The notes beneath the pieces are model-generated. The model had not been told where the DNA came from. It saw nothing but the letters and a program-made list of their open reading frames with translations, and ran no database searches. The position numbers and the translations under genes were made by a program. This document shows, piece after piece, positions 55,939 through 64,000 of a DNA stretch of 64,000 nt. The DNA comes from Paraescarpia echinospica. Lineage: Eukaryota; Annelida; Polychaeta; Sabellida; Siboglinidae. Numbering within the stretch: position 1 is the stretch's first letter; each line of letters begins with the position of its first letter. The DNA is taken from NCBI GenBank assembly GCA_020002185.1, contig CM034544.1, forward strand, positions 29,657,842 to 29,721,841, in the 5' to 3' direction.

Positions 55939-57137
55939 CCTGTCCCACTGTCAACAGATCGCAGCATGTTCTCTGAGAAAACTACTGCCCCTTTCCACTA
56001 AGATAGAGGCCATCTCTCATGTACATATCTTCCCTCCCAACAAAGTATCCCCATAAATCTGTGAATCCCACCCCTCTTCTTCACACATCTGCTAAACTAG
56101 TGCGTTGCTCGCCATCCTCTTGCATTTTCTATACGTTGCCCCCCTTCCTCCCATTACTGGCAAAATTCCTGACAGAATAACCAGTTCAACTCTTGTCTTC
56201 TATAGCTTCCTCACTAACTGTCTATACTTCTGTACTATCGCAGTTGTTCCCTCCCTGTCTGCATTAGATGTTCCTACATGTGCCGGTATAGACCCCCCCT
56301 TGCCATGTCCCAATACCTTCTCTACCCTGTCAGTCACATGTTCAATCCTAGCCCCCGGTAGACAAACAACAACGTCCTTCCCCTCGCTCAGTGTCTTGTC
56401 CGTTTTTCTCATAGTGGAGTCGCCCATAAACACTCTCTCTTTCCTCATTGCCCCCTCAATCACTGCCTTAGAATAGCTCCTTTTTCGGTTTGCATCTCTC
56501 TGGTTGTTGTCTTTTCCCCCTGTCGTCTACTTTCCTATCACATTCTCTTCCAATCCATTCTTTCCTGTCGCTTTTTTCTTGTCACCTTTCCTCCTGTCAG
56601 CGTCCCTTTTATTGACTTCTCTTCTATCACATTTGCTCTCACTTCCTTTCGTCCCTTCATCTTTCGTCCCATCTCATTTTCTTCTCTCCTCTCCCGTCCC
56701 ATCTTTCCTCCCTCCTTCTCTACGGTCACTTTCTCCCCTGTCACCTTCACGCTTGTCACGTTTTCTGTTTTCGATTTTCCAATTTCTTCCCCTCCAATCA
56801 CCTTCCCTCCTCTCAATCTCCTTTCCTCAGTTTTCTTGCCACTGTTATTCCCCTTCAGTCTTGCAGTATTCTCACCTCTCTCCCTGTCGTCTCTCTCCAT
56901 TCGACCTGCCTCCTTGCTAATTCCCATCTCCATTCCCTTCACAATATCTGTCAACCTAACTATCTCCTTCTGCAGACACTCCACCTTCCAACACCCAATG
57001 CTCTGAAAGGTGAATCATTCCTCCATGGTTTCTGCCCCTGACTTCTCACAGCCGGACAATGCAAAATCTACCCAGCTATGGCAGTGATCGCACACCAAGT
57101 GTCGCTTTGCCTTGACTTGCCGCTTGCAAGGCTCCAT
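55920..57137 (-). pseudogene. CR1 ORF1 with zinc-finger-like start and esterase domain
   Basis: The ATG at 57137 begins MEPCKRQVKAKRHLVCDHCH, a Cys/His-rich PHD-like finger (CDHC, SGC, and further on CWKVEC). An in-frame TGA at 57014-57016 interrupts it. A long charged coiled region follows (56984-56538), then the esterase with VFMGDSTMRK (GDS box, about 56430) and ARIEHVTDRVEKVLG (56370s). The HVGTSNADREGT block follows, where the family usually has GTND. The end, DMYMRDGLYLSGKG, lies near 56.0 kb in another frame. The protein ends at a TAG (55920-55922). Confidence 0.8.
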
Positions 57138-57740
57138 ATCCCGATCAGAATTTATTTAATAACTTAACTAACTTAGTCTTTATAAAGACTGTTTCCTGTG
57201 TACTACAGCACACTTTATGCTACAGATTTCAATTACACAGCCGACTATTTATCCTGTCACGAACGCTAACATTACCGGTAGTGACCTAATTTAAATGCAA
57301 TCAATTACGTTAGGCTGCTTTATTTATTTAGGTTACGCCGCCCGACTATCGCCCTTGTTAATTTTAACAACAATGCTACCTAATCAAAATATCTAGCAAG
57401 TACTGGCTTACACATATATTATCTTATGTAAGTAGCTTGATGGTTGTTACTTTATCTCCTGTATATTCTACCACATAATCAGGTTTGTTAAATCTTATTT
57501 ACAACTTATTGAAAACTAAGTTACCCTATTATCACTCACTATACTAAGGTGTTCTCAAATACTTTAACTAACTAACTTTAAGCACAACTGCTATTCATTA
57601 TATGTTTACTGCAACTTTATGAATGTTATTAAGGCAAGAATAATACTTATCAATCAGCAATTCCACTTGTTTAGCAACTTTTCTGCACCACCAATTTCTA
57701 CGATCTATCTCCGCCAAATATAGCCTCGATCTTTTGGGTT

Positions 57741-57870
57741 GGGTTGGTCAATCTAAGTAAGTAAACACGTGGAATATTACAACCAAGCTGAGAGACACAT
57801 CAAGACAAAAGGGTTGGTCAGTCTAAGTAAGTAAGTAAGTATAAACACATGAAGTATTACAACCAAATTT
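57741..57870. repeat. 74-bp repeat, right part
   Basis: One and a half units of the array interrupted by the CR1 element (same GTAAGTAAACACGTGGAATA core). Confidence 0.85.
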
Positions 57871-58180
57871 CCGGGAGAGTTCGCAGGTATATGATTGGAA
57901 TGTAGCATTTCGCCGACATAGTCTCAACTGTATGTTACGTATAATAAGACAAAGCGCTGACGTCGCCGTCGTAATGGCTACAATTATGCAACCTCAAACG
58001 AAACGAAAACAATTGTAATCTACTGTACAGATTTGTAAGTGTAAAACCCGTTATAATTCATATTTAATACTTCTGGAGTAAAGAAAACTTGCGTTTACAG
58101 GTAAATGCAATGTATTAAATAAACAATCTCAATTATGTTCAGTTGCATGTACATAATTATGGTGTCATATATAACACACG
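57871..58180. other. Unique non-coding stretch
   Basis: No gene recognised. Confidence 0.4.
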
Positions 58181-58189
58181 CGAGTTGAT

Positions 58190-59165
58190 ATTTCTGCCGT
58201 CTTTGATACCATTGATCACAACATTCTAATGAAACGTTTATCGAAGTGTTACGGCATATCTGACACAGCTCTGAGCTGGTTTTCTTCATACCTAACTGAC
58301 AGATACCAAACTATTAAGATATGGAACTACTTTTTGTCTGCACTGCCCACTTTATGTGGTGTTCCTCAGGGTTCTGTTCTTGGGCGTTTGCTTTTCACGC
58401 CACCAGCTGTGTTATCCAAAGTCATAATGTGGAACATCGTCTTTATGCCGACGATACACAGATCTACATTTCTTTGGCTACTCCGGATATAAATCGCTCC
58501 CTTAACCAGCTTAGTGATTTCCTCCAAGATATATTTCATGGTATGACTGAGAGGAAATTAAAGTAAAATGCAAAAAGACTGAATTTCTCATCATCGGTTT
58601 TCCAATGCAGCGTGGTAGACTTGATTTTTTCCCAACGTTATAACATCAACAACGTGGACGCGGAATCTTAGAGTAGTCTCCGATAATACAGTGTAACTTC
58701 AATTTTAGACAACATATATCTGAAACGTATCGCTGCTGTTTATTTTTATTATATCCGTGATCTTCGCCGTATTCGCTGGTATATGTCGTTTTATGTTGCT
58801 AAAACTATTGCGACAGCTCTTGTTAGCAGCATACTTAACTATTGCAATTGCCTCCTTTATAACTTCGCTAGCAAGGATATTACTTCATCGAGTCCAACAT
58901 TGTTTGGCATGGGTAGTTACCCGATCTCCTCGGTTGTCTCGCTCAGTGCCACTTCTAAAATCATTGCATTGGCTACATGTGCGACATCGCAGTATTTTAA
59001 AGGTCTGTACAATTACTTGTTAATTCCTATCTTCCAAACAACCTGCACACCTACATTTTAAGCTCTCTCCAGCCAAGAAGCCCAACAGCTTCGGTCCGAA
59101 CACTCTCGTCTACTTTTTCTTATTCCCATAGCTAAGACGAATGATGGAACTCGAGCCTTTTAGGT
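58190..59165 (+). pseudogene. Second copy of the CR1/L2-type LINE, RT part only
   Basis: It is related to the element at 1.70-5.48 kb: FDTIDHNILMKRL, SDTALSWFSSYLTDRYQTIK, GVPQGSVLG (58361-58390), RLYADDTQIYISLATPD (about 58437-58490) in a second frame, and the thumb region LVSS.LNYCN and RLSRSVPLLKSLHWL in others. Multiple frameshifts. It is 5'-truncated inside motif A, and the 3' end is lost near VAVTQL. Confidence 0.85.
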
Positions 59166-59878
59166 TGTCGCAGTGACGCAATTACTGATATTCAATATCC
59201 ATCGGTTTGCGTGTGTGATGAAACGCTCAGTCTGAGTATTCAACTGACGCCCTAAGTGCTATGGTTGTGTGTGATAGAATTTAGTAACCAGATGTTATAT
59301 CTACATCAAAATATTAGCGATCAATACAGTAACTATTTTTTGAAATAACACACATACATGTGTGGTAAATTTTCCCATATTTAATAAGTCTCTAGAAAAT
59401 GTTTGAGAAATAAATAGATGCCGCGGTATATTGCTAATTACAAGTAGTAAAACAACGCTCATAACTGTTTTGTAGTATCAACTAATAACATGATGTACGG
59501 TAGCGAATTGAGATACATAATACAGATGATACTATGTAAATAATACCAAATAACTATTGTGAGACCTCCATGAACGTTGCACCAAATAAACAACTCTGTT
59601 GGTGAGCGTACTAATGGAAGGTTTATGCACTACGAAATTTCGGATCTGAACAACGTAGCTTCATCCGCAGCCTCTGTAACCCGATGTCACATGATAGTAT
59701 GAATGTTTGCGAGCATGCATGCAACTGTATCAGTTGCTTGAGTAATTGTTACAGTAGTCTTTTTTTCGCTTTTGGTCTACAAAGGCTAATCAGTTACCAC
59801 TCGTAGTTAAATTGGACTAGTTACACGGAGGCCTGAATAATGCAGTCGTTTTCTTACAAGGGCCGTGTTGGTAACATA
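59166..59878. other. Non-coding AT-rich stretch
   Basis: No gene recognised. Confidence 0.4.
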
Positions 59879-59879
59879 A

Positions 59880-61250
59880 TTTAACAAGATTGTCACCCAG
59901 ATAATTAGCTCTACGTGGCAGGTGGACAAGGAAGCCGTTTGCTCATCTAGAGTCTAAGCCTTATTATCCACGTGTGCCAATTTTATTGTTAAACATATTT
60001 ACGCTACTAGTACCCACACAATCAGCAGACAATCTGTTCCAATTATATAAGTCCTTCGTGAAAATGAGAACGTTCTTAAGTCTAATCTATATTGCTCCTT
60101 TACTAATTTAACTTCACATACCCTATATCCATCTTTCTTAACTCAGAAAAACAATATTTGTATCAATATTTTCATAACCATTCAATATCTAAAACATTCT
60201 ATCTGATCTCTTCTTGTCAAACCACATTATTTTACGCATATTTCATAACTAAGGTCTCTCAGTTTTTGTATCATTTAAGTCTCTCTCCTCTGTACTCTTT
60301 CTAGCATATATATATATATATATATACATATCTTTCTTGCGATATGGCCAGCACGCTTGTATACAATATTCTAAACGAGGCCTAACTATTGTTTCGTACA
60401 GCGGTATTATCAGTTATTTTACTTATACGCTATGTTTCGCCTAATTACTCCAAGGATTTGATTTCCTTTTGAAGCTGTCATTCCGCACTGCTCTGAACCC
60501 TTCATATTAGCACATTGTTAACCTTAATACCTTTTCTTTTACAGTAGAACTTAATACAGGATCCCATTGAATATTGTACTTCTTCGTTCCCAAGTCCAGT
60601 GTAGAGTTATTTACATTTCCCAAATGGGAACATCTACCATTTTCAGACCATTTGATTAACCTGTCAAGATCCTCTTGTAAATGCTGTCTATCTTCATCAC
60701 ATTCAATCCTTCTAAGCACTTTTGCATCATCCTAAAATTTCAACACCTTACTTGTTATATCATCGTCCAAATCGTTCGTATATATTAAGAATAATATAGG
60801 TCACAGTACTGATCCCTGTGGTGCCCCACTCAAAACCGATTTCCAATTTCAAACCTCCCCATCAACTACTACCCATTGTCTTCTGTCAATCCGCCATTTT
60901 CCTATTCAGTTAATTATACCATCCGCTATGCCATAGACCTTTAGTTGAAGCAGTTGTCGAAAGCTTTCTAAAAATCTAAATAGATAATATCTTCTGGTGA
61001 CCCATCGTTTACCCATTCAGTGATGTCTTCCCAAAATCATAACATATTATTTAAACATAATCTCGCTTTTAGAATCCCATGTTAAGAAGGTTTTATCAAG
61101 TTATGTTTAAAAAGAAAATTCAACATTAATATTTGGAAAACTGCTACAAGCAGTATCGTAGTTTTTTTTTCATTTACAGTAGTAGTAGTGAGTTTCCTGT
61201 AACTATGTTACACCAAACATCTTCTTCGCAATCTAAATATGTCAACATAT
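59880..61250 (-). pseudogene. Third CR1 copy, decayed 3' part
   Basis: The minus-strand 3' end at 59880 (AATCTTGTTAAAT) matches 53036. Upstream remnants include RQHLQEDLDRLIKWSENG (60719-60507 segment) and regions parallel to 53.8-54.2 kb. Near 61190 a block homologous to 55.53 kb (AGTTTCCTGTAACTATGTTA) follows directly, so most of the RT/EN interval has been deleted. It contains a (TA)n tract at 60307-60327. Confidence 0.8.
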
Positions 61251-64000
61251 AACATGAATGATGGGCTACCACACTGAATTGCATGACAGTAAAGCGTTAT
61301 ACTATGATGGGAAGGTTGTAGTCCTGTATGCTAAATAAAAGTAGCTAACTACTCAATGACAATTTAACATTGGTATTTCAATAAATTAATTCATTTCATC
61401 AACACATAACAACTTATGATTTATTCAAATGTGCCACGAGGGAGAAACGGCGACAAGGGCAGGATACATATTAATGTCAGGTGATCAATAACATAACAAT
61501 AACTATGAAGCAATTCAGTTTACATGAAAACCAAAATTGGTTTGACTGACTGCATGGCAGTGTACGTCAACGAGACCAACAGTGGGAAGATGAAAAAGAA
61601 ACAGTACCAATTTGTTACTGATATACAATTTGAAGCTGATACACAATTTATCTACTAAACAGCCTTGGCGTCACACAGCTAAAGTTCTTCTCTCCGGACA
61701 CTACCGTCTTCGTGCTGGTCTTAACAAATGATGGTCTACTCCTTAGAAGGAAACGTCGGTCACAATATTATCGGGAAAAATCCCTATGTTAAAATCTTGA
61801 CAGCTCTATGTTTCGAGAAGAGGCACTGTTCACCTTTCGTGCATTCTCTAGAGCGAATAACAATGTGAGAATGGAACATGTCGTAAGCTTTCCTTACACC
61901 ACAGTGCGTTGTCTTACCCATGCCGACGATTTGATAAAGATAAACTTAAACATTCAGCAACATTCTACAGTCTTAAAACAGAATGTATATTTACTGCTTT
62001 AATCACTTACTATTTCTGCTTTTAAGAAATGGTGTATAATTATATGCATTTTATTTGTGGTAATGCATATACCTGACATGTTTATTGTGTTATCATTGAG
62101 TTATCTTTTTGGTGTCAAAATAAACTTCTCGTTCTTGTTCTTGTTCTTGGAGGTGGCATTTGTTGTGCAAACACATGCTTGAAATCGACAAACTTTCACC
62201 GTGATGCAATTATTACCTAAACATGTCTCAAAAGCATTGTGTCAATAACACTGGAATCACGTTAGCTCCAACTATGTCGGGTTGTCGCATCGTCTAGTGA
62301 CAAACCTTTACTTAACCGGGTCTCAAAAGCATTGTGTCAATAACACTGGAATCACGATAGCTTCAACTATGTCGGATTGTCGGATCGTCTAGTGACGAAA
62401 TTATTAGTGTTGATTGTTAGCCATATCTGACTTAGTGAGTAGCGTAACACATGACAACAATGCTAATTTCGTAAACATTTAAATATTTCTCAGTGCAATG
62501 ACCTCTAGTCATAAAACCCATTATTTAAAATTTGGTGCTTAGTTTTCCTACGTCACATACACATATTTTATTAAAACAACATATCTCACTATCTTAGATC
62601 AAGAATACAATAGCGGTGGTGCGTATGCATTAAAAAAAATGGTGAACGTGAAGACGAAGTTGAGAATTACGAAGATCGATATATTGATGATGCTGATGAT
62701 GATGATACTGATGATGGTGATGCTGATGAATTTGGAGATGTTGAATAAGACTAATATAAAGAAGGTGAAGAAGATATAAGCAAAGAAGACAAACTATATT
62801 ATTATCAGGATTAAAACGAATAAAACCAAAACTATGACGGTGAAGAAAACATCACACTCGGTATGATTTGTTTTTTATTATAACACCGCCCAAGAGACAC
62901 ACGGCACATAAATCAAATAAGTTGAAGTATCACATCAACGAGATCATGTAACATGAACAATATACGTTCCCTTGATAAACTCATGAAGTGTGTATTGTAT
63001 TGGCAGCCGCAAGAAAGAAACAGAAATGTGATAAGAACTACTTGGATGTCCAAAAAATGAAACAGTGAGTTTACAATAGAGCAGTACATGTGGCGATAAA
63101 GATTTATTGTGTGGATCCTTTCAGCCTGAGTATGATTGCGTAATCGTTGTATACACCGGGCAGTTTTCATCTCAAAACAATGTGGCGTTATTTAGGTAGA
63201 TGGCTACTGCCATGATTTTATCACTTAGCAGTATAATATTGCTATATTTTTCGACAAAATGGCAAGAAAAGGATGACGTCAGCGTTATTGCCTGATGCCA
63301 GTCGCTCGATATGTGTTGACTTCTAAAAGACTCGACGTTTTAATACCTGTGGTACACAGCTGTATAGGTTACGATAGTAGAGCGTCTGCTATATCGCAAC
63401 CTTGATATGTTTTATCTGACAAGCCAATGGTGGGTGATTAAGTTGGCAAAATGGGAAATAGTGCAATATTTTGCATATTTAAACTCTTTGTAATAACTCT
63501 GTTTATTTTTCGTATGCACATATATGAATGTTAACCTACTAATAAATGCGTGCGTGTGCGTGCGTGCGTGCGTGCGTGCATGCGTACGTGTGTGTGTGTG
63601 GTGAATATGTGTGTTCATAGAGTACATGCACATACGTATACATATGACGTCAGAAATCTAACCCTAGGTTCGCCCGTACTTACGATGTGGTAGGATGTAT
63701 TGTCAGATACGGTTTCGTAAAAAAAAAAAAAAAGTATTTAAAGCACGATGTCGCTGAAGCCAGCGTCTTCGATATGAACACGCCAAAGGTAAGTTCGACT
63801 GAATAGAATGTCTTTGTTTATAGGAATGTGTTTACGCGTGTATGCCTTTATGCGTGGGGTATGCGTGTGTGCCTCTAGTGTGTATATTTTATATGCATAT
63901 GAGTGTTGTAGGCATGAGTACCTGTGTACAGGTGAACATGTGTGCATGTATGTGTTTTCATGTTTTTCCGTATGTACGTGAGTGCGTGCGTGCATGTGTG
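61251..64000. other. AT-rich region with no recognised gene
   Basis: A 97-bp direct duplication occurs at 62222-62305 and 62318-62402 (TCTCAAAAGCATTGTGTCAA core). A GAT-rich tract lies at 62685-62735, and GCGT/GTGT microsatellites are at 63545-63600 and 63830-64000. A 64-codon open frame at 61808-62002 has no family match that I know and no clear support. Confidence 0.45.
63545..63600. repeat. (GCGT)n / (GT)n microsatellite
   Basis: Tetranucleotide GCGT repeats passing into GT repeats. The His/Thr/Ala-rich minus-strand frame over it is an artefact. Confidence 0.93.

Larger units (their letters stand above)
53036..57740 (-). mobile_element. CR1-type LINE, nearly full length, inactive
   Basis: Minus-strand element with ORF1 (57137-55920), ORF2 (about 55938-53106) and a short 3' UTR ending in AATCTTGTT. 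It lies between two parts of a 74-bp repeat array. ORF2 begins within the last codons of ORF1. Every large domain is present but split by stops and frameshifts, so it is an old copy. Confidence 0.82.

Noticed and set aside
63738..63995. 85-codon His/Thr-rich frame at the window end
   Set aside because: It lies over GT-rich low-complexity DNA with no domain or conserved feature.

Overview
This window looks like animal nuclear DNA, most likely an invertebrate. The evidence is a spliceosomal gene remnant, several kinds of LINE, a Ty3/Gypsy element, a Polinton fragment, small DNA transposons and about 20 kb of minisatellites. A dispersed tail motif near 32.3-32.44 kb resembles repeats I associate with bivalves and gastropods, so a mollusc is my guess, but this is inference. 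I see no intact host gene, and most coding sequence belongs to mobile elements.

Region 1 (about 6.07-27.5 kb, minus strand) holds eight scattered exon remnants of a USP9X / fat-facets type ubiquitin-specific protease. They run in protein order from 27.5 down to 6.1 kb: three helical-repeat-region exon groups, the Cys-box exon, the finger/palm exon, the His-box exon and the exon following it. The copy is broken. It has a stop, several frameshifts, two donors with A at +1, a His-box Arg in place of the catalytic His, and many missing exons. The space between the exons is filled by tandem arrays.

The main observation is that at least four, and probably seven, of these arrays are built from units that span the splice junction of the neighbouring exon. 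Each unit carries intron end plus exon start, or exon end plus intron start. The clearest are the 50-bp array at 6.2-7.3 kb, the 29-bp array at 8.5-11.6 kb, the 45-bp array at 21.4-21.7 kb and the 53-bp array at 26.2-26.4 kb.

Mobile elements are laid into this landscape. A 2A-containing CR1/L2-type LINE (1.70-5.48 kb) splits a minisatellite cleanly. A 158-bp TIR element sits inside one unit of the 50-bp array. A Ty3/Gypsy element with gag but no pol lies at 15.27-21.22 kb. A hAT-like 862-bp element with an 8-bp target duplication lies at 25.30-26.16 kb. A decayed gene with FEN1/PIN-like motifs lies on the minus strand at 27.8-29.8 kb.

Region 2 (30-41 kb) is mostly non-coding, with LINE fragments. 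It includes a 5'-truncated RTE-like LINE with an intact 550-codon reverse transcriptase ORF (35.79-37.44 kb), possible TTAA-flanked inverted termini near 34.73 and 39.71 kb, and two tentative unassigned exons.

Region 3 (41.32-44.40 kb, minus strand) is the morphogenetic module of a Polinton/adintovirus-like element: a truncated upstream ORF, penton-like, small basic core-like protein, major capsid and adenain-like protease. It is inactivated by a stop and frameshifts, and is cut off at its upstream side by a 7.5-kb array of a 44-bp repeat (44.40-51.92 kb).

Region 4 (51.9-64 kb) contains an RNase H fragment, a nearly full-length but dead CR1 LINE inserted into a 74-bp repeat, a second CR1/L2-type copy, another CR1 3' fragment, and AT-rich DNA with no recognisable gene to the end.
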